Positions 1 to 6,539 of a stretch of 64,000 nt of DNA are shown piece by piece. Under the pieces are notes generated by a model that saw only the letters and a list, made by a program, of their open reading frames with translations, was not told the origin of the DNA and made no database searches. Origin of the DNA: Clostridium ljungdahlii DSM 13528 (lineage in GTDB: Bacteria; Bacillota; Clostridia; Clostridiales; Clostridiaceae); the NCBI RefSeq assembly GCF_000143685.1, contig NC_014328.1, forward strand, positions 2,294,001-2,358,000, read 5' to 3'. The position numbers were made by a program, and so were the translations under genes. Within the stretch, counting starts at the first letter, position 1; each line of letters begins with the position of its first letter.

Positions 1-433
1 ACAAAAGTTATTTTATTATTAAACCCTTTAGGTATAAGGCCTATTTCTTTTATACTTTCAGGATTTATATGATAGCCAAAAGCACCTGCAATCACTATTT
101 CTTCTATAGATTCAATGCTTATGTCAATTTGCTTTAAGAGCATAGTAATACCTGATGAAATGGCAGCTTTGGCCAGTTGTATTTGTCTTATATCTTTTTG
201 CGATATATACATATTATCAGTAATATAAAACTTTTTATCTTTTATCCTATCCTTAAGTTTATTTTGTAATTCCTTATTAAATCTTCCGGTACTTAATATT
301 ACCTTTGGTTCCTATGTCTATAATTACGGGGGGTCTCCATTTTAAATCCAGCCGTTCTAATACATTCCATTAAAGTAGTTTTTCTTTTCACTTTAATTTC
401 TACATCTCTATTTATAAATTTTACTAAGCACAT
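1..433 (-). pseudogene. Decayed corrinoid-protein reductive activator (RACE/RamA-like, DUF4445), 3' end beyond window
   Basis: Reading from a good start (ATG at 433 behind AGGAG) gives about 35 residues, MCLVKFINRDVEIKV onwards, like the N-terminal 2Fe-2S domain of RACE proteins. The frame then stops soon after the ETP that would precede the cysteine cluster. A short match to the ASKHA phosphate-binding segment (VIIDIGTKG) follows in another frame near 320-340. From about 310 to position 1 a third frame reads the C-terminal ASKHA region, including QKDIRQIQLAKAAI and IVIAGAFGYHINPESI. Intact family members are about 500-650 residues, so most of the middle is missing and at least two junctions shift frame. 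RACE proteins use ATP to reduce inactive Co(II) corrinoid proteins of methyltransferase systems. I infer a dead gene left by internal deletions; the methyltransferase-type gene at 2005 fits the context. Confidence 0.75.
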
Positions 434-661
434 TTTAACTTTTCTCCTCTAGCTAACTAAATGATATGTAACATTGCATAACCGTATAATACTAGTTCAA
501 TTATATTCCTATATGTGAAAATTTAACAATAATTATATGTAAAACAAATAATCAACTTGAATAATATAAGATTTTTTTATAGATAAAATTACCAATATAA
601 TCTATGATAATATTAAAATATGCAATTTATTAAAAATAAAAAGTAAAGAAGGTATTGATAA

Positions 662-1810
662 ATGAATGATTTACCCCAAATATTTAATGATTTTAGTGAT
701 TCTAGAAAACAAGGATTTATAACTATAAAAAATCTAAAGGATGAGGGTAAAAAGGTTGTAGGAACTTTTTGTACTTTTACTCCATGGGAAATTATAAATG
801 CTTCAGGGGCTTTGGCTGTTTCACTGTGTTCAAAAAGTGATGAAACCATAGAAGATGCGGAAAAGCATTTACCTAGAAATCTATGCCCGCTTATTAAATC
901 AAGTTACGGTTTTGCTATAACGGACAAATGTCCTTATTTTTATTTCTCAGATTTAATTGTAGGAGAAACTACTTGTGATGGAAAGAAAAAGATGTATGAA
1001 TACTTAGGTGAATTTAAGAATGTACATGTAATGCACCTGCCGCAGATGCCTGATGATGTTGACAGCTATAAATTATGGAAAGATGAATTGATAAAATTAA
1101 AGGAAAAGCTTGAAAAAGAATTCAATACAACTATAACTGATGAAAAGTTAAAAAATTCTATAAAACTTCGTAATAGAGAGAGAAAAGCTTTAAAGGAATT
1201 TTATGAATTAGGAAAAATGTGCCCTCCTCCAATAACAGGCATAGAGTTACTTAAAATTTTAAATGGGTCCTCTTTTAAATGGGACAAGGAAGCTTTAATC
1301 AATGACTTACATAATACAACAGCAAAAATTAAAGATGCTTATGATAAGGGAGAAAGTAAAGTATCACAAAATGCAAAGAGAATATTGATTACAGGCTGTC
1401 CAATGGGTGAGGCTACAGAGAAAGTTGTACATGCTATAGAAGATAATGGTGGAGTAGTAGTATGCTATGAAGATTGTACAGGCGTTAAGGAAATCTCTAA
1501 ACTTGTAGATGAAACTAAAAATCCAATAGATGCAATCGCTGAAAAATATTTAAAAATAGGCTGTGCTTGTATGACTCCAAACAACAATAGAACAAATTTA
1601 CTTTCAGAGCTTATAGATGACTATAAAATAGATGGAGTAGTAGATGTAATACTCCAGTCCTGTCATCCATACAGCGTAGAGTCTTACGGAATAAAGAAAT
1701 TTGTAAATGAAGAGAAAAAAATACCATATATGGCTATCGAAACAGATTATTCAAAAACAGATGTAGGTCAGATTAAGACAAGAGTTGCTGCTTTTGTAGA
1801 AATGCTATAA
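662..1810 (+). CDS. Double-cubane-cluster-containing anaerobic reductase (2-hydroxyacyl-CoA dehydratase HgdB/D-like)
   Basis: The 382-residue protein belongs to the COG1775 2-hydroxyacyl-CoA dehydratase D-subunit superfamily and most resembles the stand-alone double-cubane cluster proteins (DCCP type). Visible hallmarks are many conserved cysteines: GTFCTFTPWE near residue 38, NLCPLI near 74, DKCPYF near 90, ETTCDG near 102, TGCPMGEA near 244, CYEDC near 268 and QSCHPYSVES near 334. The family carries an [8Fe-9S] double cubane and does ATP-driven low-potential reduction when partnered with an ASKHA activase. The physiological substrate is usually unknown. ATG is chosen because AAGAAGG lies 9 bases upstream. 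No intact BadF/HgdC-type activase is visible in the window. The gene is followed by a structured repeat and then an MtaA-type methyltransferase on the same strand. Confidence 0.85.
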   Translation: MNDLPQIFNDFSDSRKQGFITIKNLKDEGKKVVGTFCTFTPWEIINASGALAVSLCSKSDETIEDAEKHLPRNLCPLIKSSYGFAITDKCPYFYFSDLIVGETTCDGKKKMYEYLGEFKNVHVMHLPQMPDDVDSYKLWKDELIKLKEKLEKEFNTTITDEKLKNSIKLRNRERKALKEFYELGKMCPPPITGIELLKILNGSSFKWDKEALINDLHNTTAKIKDAYDKGESKVSQNAKRILITGCPMGEATEKVVHAIEDNGGVVVCYEDCTGVKEISKLVDETKNPIDAIAEKYLKIGCACMTPNNNRTNLLSELIDDYKIDGVVDVILQSCHPYSVESYGIKKFVNEEKKIPYMAIETDYSKTDVGQIKTRVAAFVEML

Positions 1811-1824
1811 TTTATTCATCACCA

Positions 1825-1959
1825 TAAACAGAGTTCTTGGCATCAGGTTGAGTTTTGACTCCACCTGATGCTTAGAAATCGTTATCCAGGCGCGTAGCAG
1901 TGCTTATCCCCCACTTTGATAGAAGATGGGGGTGTTAGCAATGGTAGCGATCGGATAAA
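1825..1959 (+). repeat. Structured intergenic element, copy 1 (short form, 135 bp)
   Basis: This is the shortest full copy of a family seen four times in the window. It runs from TAAACAGAGTTC to CGGATAAA. It folds into hairpin 1 (GCATCAGGT pairing ACCTGATGC, with inner GAGT-TTTG-ACTC) and a second domain bounded by TTATCC/GGATAA that contains hairpin 2 (CCCCCA pairing TGGGGG). It lies between the reductase gene and the methyltransferase gene. The loop of hairpin 2 lacks the 55-base insert present in copies 2 and 4. The fold is from hand pairing. The element could be a MITE/PATE-like transposon remnant or a structured RNA. Confidence 0.85.
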
Positions 1960-2004
1960 CATATAACTATTTTAATATAAATTTAAGAAGGTGTTTAATT
2001 ATAT

Positions 2005-3072
2005 ATGGAAATTAAAAAGGATTCAATGACCCCAAAAGAAAGAATGAAAACTCTATCAAAAGGCGAACCTGTTGATAGGATACCATGTACTCCTATGATG
2101 GGCGTTACTTTAGCTTCTTTTATTGGAAAAACTACTTATGAATACTATCATAATGCAGATGTAACTGCTGAACTTGAAATAGCTCTTTTTAAAAAATTTA
2201 GACATGATAGTGTTGGTGTAGGTGTTTCTCTTAGAGAAATTGCAGAAGCTATGGGAACGAAAATTATATATCCTGAAAATTCTATTTCATATGTAGACAA
2301 ACCTGCTATAAAGGATATAAATGATGTATCCAAGCTTTCCCCTGCTGATCCATATAAGGATGGAAAACTTCCAGTAAGACTTAAAGCAGTAAAAATGGTA
2401 AATGATGCTTTAGGTAAAGAAGTAAATGTCAGTTTTTCGATTCCTGCTCCTTTTACAACAGCTTCAGATTTATTAGGAACTGAAAATTTTTTAAAGGCGG
2501 TGCTTAAATATCCTAAAAAGGTTCATGAACTTTTAGACATAGTAACAGAATCTAATTTTAAAATTATAGATATTATAGCAAATATGGGAATTGGTTTTGG
2601 TATGTGTGACCCTGTTTCTTCTTCAAGTATAATAAGCAAAAGGTTATATGAGAAGTTTTCTATGCCCTATGTAAAAAAATGTGTAGATAGGATGAGAGAA
2701 AAAAGTGGTATGGGAACCTCCATGCATGTGTGTGGTAAAAGTAAAGAAATATGGAATAGTTTAATACAAACAGGAATAACCACATTGAGTATTGATAATA
2801 CTGAGGATCTAGAAAAGGCTAAAAAGGCTGTTGGAGATAAGGTTTGTTTGGTTGGCAATGTATCACCAGTAGATGCTGTACGGTATGGAACTTATGATGA
2901 TGTTGTACGTGAAAGCAAACTTTGTATAAAGAAAGCTTATAACAATCCAAAGGGATTTGTACTTAGTACTGGATGTCAAATTCCTATAAATTCTCCAATT
3001 GAAAATATACAGGCACTTATGGATACTGCAAGAAGTTTTGGTTCTTATCCTGTAAAACCAGATTTGCTGTAG
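2005..3072 (+). CDS. Uroporphyrinogen decarboxylase-family corrinoid methyltransferase (MtaA/CmuA-like)
   Basis: The 355-residue protein has the UroD/MtaA fold signature: N-terminal MTPKERMKTLSKGEPVDRIP and a C-terminal zinc-site pattern with H241 and C243 (SMHVCGKS) and C324 (STGCQIP). This His-X-Cys...Cys set is that of methylcobamide:thiol methyltransferases rather than true heme-pathway HemE. Such enzymes move a methyl group from a methyl-corrinoid protein to coenzyme M or, in acetogens, probably to tetrahydrofolate. The acceptor here is not known. No corrinoid-binding protein is seen beside it. SD AAGAAGGTG precedes the ATG. A strong hairpin follows at 3087. The broken RACE gene upstream and broken UroD-type gene near 10.3 kb suggest it once belonged to a larger methyl-transfer cluster. 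Confidence 0.85.
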   Translation: MEIKKDSMTPKERMKTLSKGEPVDRIPCTPMMGVTLASFIGKTTYEYYHNADVTAELEIALFKKFRHDSVGVGVSLREIAEAMGTKIIYPENSISYVDKPAIKDINDVSKLSPADPYKDGKLPVRLKAVKMVNDALGKEVNVSFSIPAPFTTASDLLGTENFLKAVLKYPKKVHELLDIVTESNFKIIDIIANMGIGFGMCDPVSSSSIISKRLYEKFSMPYVKKCVDRMREKSGMGTSMHVCGKSKEIWNSLIQTGITTLSIDNTEDLEKAKKAVGDKVCLVGNVSPVDAVRYGTYDDVVRESKLCIKKAYNNPKGFVLSTGCQIPINSPIENIQALMDTARSFGSYPVKPDLL

Positions 3073-3086
3073 CCTATCTTGTATAT

Positions 3087-3137
3087 AAAAAACTCCACCA
3101 TTTAAAATAATGAAAAGTTTCATAGGTGGAGTTTTTA
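3087..3137. terminator. Bidirectional intrinsic terminator
   Basis: AAAAACTCCACC (3087-3098) pairs with GGTGGAGTTTTT (3125-3136), giving a 12-bp stem with A- and T-runs on both sides. It separates the convergent methyltransferase (+) and MFS transporter (-) genes and can serve both. Confidence 0.85.
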
Positions 3138-3180
3138 TATGGGAAACAACTAGCTTAACTTTATACTTATATTATAATCA

Positions 3181-4518
3181 CTATATTTCATCTAAGGACT
3201 TCTGTTTTGTTTCAACTCCTAAAGTGGCAATAATAAATGCTACTATTATAAGTATAAATCCAAGCGTTATAAACACAACTTTGGTATCATAGCTTTTAAG
3301 TATCCATGCTACTCCATAGGGACTGAATATAGTTGCCAGTCTTCCAATAGCATTACAAAATCCAGAGCCTCTCATTCTTATATTTGTAGGAAATAATTCC
3401 GGAACGTAGATAGCAAGTCCAAGTGTAAGTAAAATATATATTATTACAGTTAAGAAAAATCCCATTGTTAATATTATTCCCATAGCATTTTGTGAAGCGT
3501 AGGCATATCCAAGTGCACCAGCTGCAAGCATAAATACAGTAAGACACCATTTACGCCCAAATTTATCTACAATGAAGCTGCCAATTAAAGCTCCAAGTGG
3601 TGCGCCTATCATCATTATAGTTGTATATCCTAGGGATTTGGAAATATTTATTCCCTTTCTCAAGAAAAACGTAGGTGCCCAACTTACAAAGGTGTATATC
3701 AAGGTGTTTATTGCAATTAGTACTACACAGCCTACAATAGTTCTCGAGATCATATTTTTACTAAATAAATCAGTAAATTTTCCTTCATCCCTATGTTTCT
3801 CTTTTTTTATTACACTGGGCTGAGATATGGAATTTCTTGATTCCTCTTCTGCTGCACTGTAGAATATGTCTACTACATCCTGTGCATCTTTTTCCATTCC
3901 CTTTGATTCATACCATCTTGGAGATTCAGGCATACTTTTTCTAAGATACCATACAATTATGGAAAATACTCCTACAAATACAAACATCCATCTCCATCCA
4001 AATCTAGGTATTATGATATACCCTAAAAATGCAGCTGCTGGAGTAGAACAGTTTGTTATAAGAGAAAGCATGGATACCCACTTTCCTCTCGTCTTTGATG
4101 GTACAAATTCTCCAAGCAATGCATATCCTGTAACAATTTCAGCACCAAGACCAATCCCCATTATTCCTCTACAGGCTATTAAAAAAATCATATTAGGAGA
4201 AAATGCAGCCACAAGAGAGGCTCCTCCAAATATTAAAAGATTCAACTGATAGGAAAATTTACGTCCGAAACTATCCCCTAAAAATCCAGTAAGAAGTGAA
4301 CCTATTAAAAGTCCTAAAAAAGTTACAGAGATAAAGGTAGCATTTAAGCCAATATTTGACCATCCACTTTTTAATAATACTCCTAAAACTCCGCCTGCCA
4401 GATATACATCAAAACCATCTAAAAATATTCCAAGGCCTATAAGCCATAATATCTTGTAATGCAATTTAGATACTGGAACATAATCCATCTTTTCAGAAAT
4501 GTAACTAACTGATTCCAT
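3181..4518 (-). CDS. MFS transporter (metabolite:H+ symporter type) under tandem T-box control
   Basis: The open frame extends to 4665 but its first 49 codons run back into the T-box leader. The ATG at 4518 (MESVSYISEK) has GGAGG at correct spacing, giving 445 residues. About 12 membrane segments are visible. MFS signatures include LDGFDVYLAGG in TM1, GDSFGRKFSYQ after TM2, a long central loop rich in E/K, and the C-terminal VETKQKSLDEI typical of the sugar-porter/ACS-like MFS group. The protein should be a cytoplasmic-membrane symporter of a small organic acid or amino-acid-related compound; the substrate cannot be read from sequence. The two leucine-type T-boxes upstream suggest that it is made when charged tRNA-Leu is short. 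That points to leucine, another branched-chain compound or its keto acid as cargo. It is a paralogue of the MFS protein at 6540. Confidence 0.85.
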   Translation of the reverse strand: MESVSYISEKMDYVPVSKLHYKILWLIGLGIFLDGFDVYLAGGVLGVLLKSGWSNIGLNATFISVTFLGLLIGSLLTGFLGDSFGRKFSYQLNLLIFGGASLVAAFSPNMIFLIACRGIMGIGLGAEIVTGYALLGEFVPSKTRGKWVSMLSLITNCSTPAAAFLGYIIIPRFGWRWMFVFVGVFSIIVWYLRKSMPESPRWYESKGMEKDAQDVVDIFYSAAEEESRNSISQPSVIKKEKHRDEGKFTDLFSKNMISRTIVGCVVLIAINTLIYTFVSWAPTFFLRKGINISKSLGYTTIMMIGAPLGALIGSFIVDKFGRKWCLTVFMLAAGALGYAYASQNAMGIILTMGFFLTVIIYILLTLGLAIYVPELFPTNIRMRGSGFCNAIGRLATIFSPYGVAWILKSYDTKVVFITLGFILIIVAFIIATLGVETKQKSLDEI

Positions 4519-4606
4519 TAAAATACCTCCATCCAATAAGTGCAAAATTAATTTTTTTATATATAATTTCACTGGCCAGTAAAAATTATTTTCTAAAATT
4601 GAGTAT

Positions 4607-4808
4607 AAAAAATAGACCTTCCCATGGGGCGAAAGGTCTATCGCGGTACCACCCAAATTTATCACTTAAATAGTTTAACGGCTTCATGCCGGCACAAGTC
4701 CTACTGATTTCAGATTGCAATTTAAGGGTGAGTTTCAATATAATATAAATGTGTTTTTTCACCATGCGCACTCTCTTTAAAGTATAGTTATATCTACTTG
4801 TCCCTATC
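4607..4808 (-). promoter_or_regulatory. T-box riboswitch A (gene-proximal), probable tRNA-Leu, specifier CUC
   Basis: On the minus strand the T-box core TGGTACCGCG (near 4642-4653) is followed by a terminator stem (ATAGACCTT pairing AAGGTCTAT) and a U-run. Stem I carries AGAGAGUG, and the base AGGG pairs ACCCU. The 3' side of the specifier loop reads GAAA-CUC-A (CUC at 4732-4730). UGGU in the T-box would pair with discriminator A plus CCA, consistent with tRNA-Leu. Uncharged tRNA would stabilise the antiterminator and allow transcription of the MFS gene. Confidence 0.88.
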
Positions 4809-4835
4809 ATTATTTTTATAATATTAAGTTGTTAA

Positions 4836-5046
4836 AATAAAAAGCGGTATTGTTTCTCTTGGAGCGAGAAACAATACCGCGGTACCATCCAAATTTTTTC
4901 TTTATAAAATAACGGGTTCAACCGATGTAGCCTACTGATATTTCAGCTAATAACTCGAGGATGAGTTTTCAATATATAAATATTGTGAATTTACAGCAAA
5001 CATCACTCTCTTTGAATATTATATATTTACTTGATTCCTGTCATAG
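4836..5046 (-). promoter_or_regulatory. T-box riboswitch B (promoter-proximal), probable tRNA-Leu, specifier CUC
   Basis: This is a second complete T-box upstream of the first on the minus strand. It has AGAGAGUG in stem I, base AGGA pairing UCCU, and a specifier-loop strand reading GAAAA-CUC-A (CUC at 4965-4963). The core TGGTACCGCG is at 4888-4878, followed by a long terminator (GCGGTATTGTTTCTC pairing GAGAAACAATACCGC) and a U-run. Each unit has its own terminator, so readthrough should need two tRNA-binding events. Tandem arrangement sharpens the response. Confidence 0.88.
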
Positions 5047-5067
5047 TTTTTTAATTTGATTTTCTTA

Positions 5068-5096
5068 ATTGTAGTACTAATTTAAGCTATTGTCAA
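5068..5096 (-). promoter_or_regulatory. Sigma-A promoter of the T-box/MFS transcript
   Basis: On the minus strand, a perfect -35 TTGACA (5096-5091) is separated by 17 bases from TACAAT (5073-5068). The predicted start is about 20 bases before the stem I of T-box B. Confidence 0.8.
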
Positions 5097-5198
5097 ATAA
5101 ATTTTTTAATCTTCCTTTATCATGTTTATTAACCTATTTTAAAAAATTATATATAAGAAGTTCTATTTAAAACAAATTTTTAGTATATATCAATGTAG

Positions 5199-5226
5199 CA
5201 TGTGAATATAAATTTTACTTCACATG
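5199..5226. promoter_or_regulatory. Inverted repeat CATGTGAA/TTCACATG upstream of the hypothetical gene
   Basis: The 8-bp arms are perfect and separated by 12 bases, ending 33 bases before the start of the gene at 5260. It could be an operator or a leader hairpin. No regulator for it is identified here. Confidence 0.5.
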
Positions 5227-5259
5227 TTATAAAATGTGTAAAAACGGGGGTATTAACTT

Positions 5260-5877
5260 ATGCCAAATTATAAATTAAACATTCTCTTTAATTCAAAAGA
5301 TGTTGCAACTGTTTTTGATGCAGCTCAAAATGTAGTATTATTAAAGAAAGCTTCAACTGGAAATACTGTTGCATGGATAACATTTCAACCATTTGAAAGT
5401 AATTATGTAAGCTGGAATGGTAACTATGCAATTTATGCTTCAAACTCAGAATTAAAATCGGGAGCTACGATTGATAAGTTATCTGAAGTTAGTGCAGTTT
5501 CAAAACAATTATATACGTTTAATAAGGGAACATTTGATCCTCCTGAATCAAATTCAGATATACAAGAAGGACAATATGCTGTTGAGCATAAGATGGCTGG
5601 ATATGATACATTAATTTTTGGACTAACCCAAGAAGCAGAATGTAATGGGGTTTTAGTTTCTGGAAGCCCAATTAATGCTTCTATAGTACCATTGAATCAA
5701 TCTGCAAAATTCACTCCATATGAAATTGTAACAGTTTACCTTGAAGCAGATATTACTAATGGTACTGTTGTTACAAATGTTATTAGCAATTCCTTAGATG
5801 TAACATTTGGTGGAGATACTACTGAAGCTACTATTCAATACGATTCTAGCATAGGAGGATTTAAACAAATTAAATAA
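5260..5877 (+). CDS. Hypothetical 205-residue soluble protein, probably beta-rich
   Basis: I do not recognise the family. The protein has no signal peptide or membrane segment, a single cysteine (EAECNG, near residue 128), and many alternating hydrophobic/polar stretches with Thr, Val, Asn and Gly (VTVYLEADITNG, TVVTNVISNSLDVTFGG). These suggest a beta-sandwich such as a lectin-, toxin- or structural-type domain. Aromatic clusters WITFQPFESNYVSW and NYAIYAS lie near residues 40-60. The SD GGGGG at 5246-5250 is strong and well placed, so expression may be high. It stands alone, flanked by the tandem T-box operon (divergent) and an ElaA remnant, with an inverted repeat in its leader. Function is unknown. 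Confidence 0.75.
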   Translation: MPNYKLNILFNSKDVATVFDAAQNVVLLKKASTGNTVAWITFQPFESNYVSWNGNYAIYASNSELKSGATIDKLSEVSAVSKQLYTFNKGTFDPPESNSDIQEGQYAVEHKMAGYDTLIFGLTQEAECNGVLVSGSPINASIVPLNQSAKFTPYEIVTVYLEADITNGTVVTNVISNSLDVTFGGDTTEATIQYDSSIGGFKQIK

Positions 5878-6115
5878 ATATCTATATATAAAACTTTGTT
5901 AATCTTGAGCAAAGTGAAAAGAATGCTTAAATTGTGATATATTATTGGTTTGTACAGTATAAGGAAAAATTGCTTGACATATCAAATTTCTGTATACCTA
6001 TATATACGTGTAAGAACAAGCTACATATTTGAATTTCTATCCAATATGCGGTCTTATTTTTACACGTATCTTTATGTAATATCAGCTAATATATCTATAT
6101 GTGGAATACTATATT

Positions 6116-6244
6116 CTAGATTTTATCGTCACAACCTTGGTAAGGGCATTTCTGTTCTATAATAAATACTTCATTTCTTATTTTTAAAATTTTATATATT
6201 TCTTCAGCTTCTAATTCTTCAAACTTCTTTAGTTTCCAATTTAA
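6116..6244 (-). pseudogene. ElaA-type GNAT acetyltransferase remnant (N-terminal 42 residues)
   Basis: The minus strand reads NWKLKKFEELEAEEIYKILK then RNEVFIIEQKCPYQGCDDKI and stops at TAG. This matches the start of ElaA-family N-acetyltransferases (NWKxKxFEEL...LRxxVFVVEQxCPYxDxD). The expected ATG is replaced by TTA (6244-6242), though an AAGGG SD-like sequence sits in the right place. About 100 C-terminal residues, with the acetyl-CoA site, are absent. I read it as a dead fragment inside the 660-base gap between 5878 and 6539. Confidence 0.7.
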
Positions 6245-6346
6245 TGGTTTCCCTTCTTTTAATAATTTTTATAGCTATTTTATTATTGCAATAACTTATA
6301 TACATAAAGGTAAGAAATATTTAATAAACTAAAATGTGGAAAAGCA

Positions 6347-6376
6347 TTGAATTTACACATGTATATACATTATAAT
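6347..6376 (+). promoter_or_regulatory. Promoter with embedded 12-bp palindrome upstream of the MFS gene at 6540
   Basis: TTGAAT (6347-6352) and a perfect TATAAT (6371-6376) are 18 bases apart. The spacer ends in the perfect palindrome ATGTATATACAT (6359-6370), a likely repressor site touching the -10. A 5' leader of about 155 bases follows, which includes a good ribosome site (AGAGGTGAG) directly before ATG-TAG at 6423, a minimal start-stop ORF. Confidence 0.6.
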
Positions 6377-6539
6377 ATAAATGTTGAAGTTATAAAATTT
6401 ATATTATTAGAGGTGAGTATTTATGTAGGAAGTCATTATTGACGTAAATATTCTGCAGTATTATACAAAAAATATAAAAGGTTAGTTATTTAAAAAGATT
6501 AAAAAATAAATAGCTCTTTAAGAAAGTGATGTGAATTAA

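Noticed and set aside
1825..1959. Element considered as a cobalamin riboswitch because of nearby corrinoid genes
   Set aside because: No B12-box-like conserved core, and copies occur beside unrelated genes (ybaK, hut).
4586..4810. 74-codon minus-strand ORF
   Set aside because: It lies wholly in the T-box A leader; conserved RNA motifs explain the sequence.
5950..6162. 70-codon ORF on the plus strand
   Set aside because: No SD and improbable composition (Tyr/Ser/Ile-rich); it overlaps the ElaA relic on the other strand.
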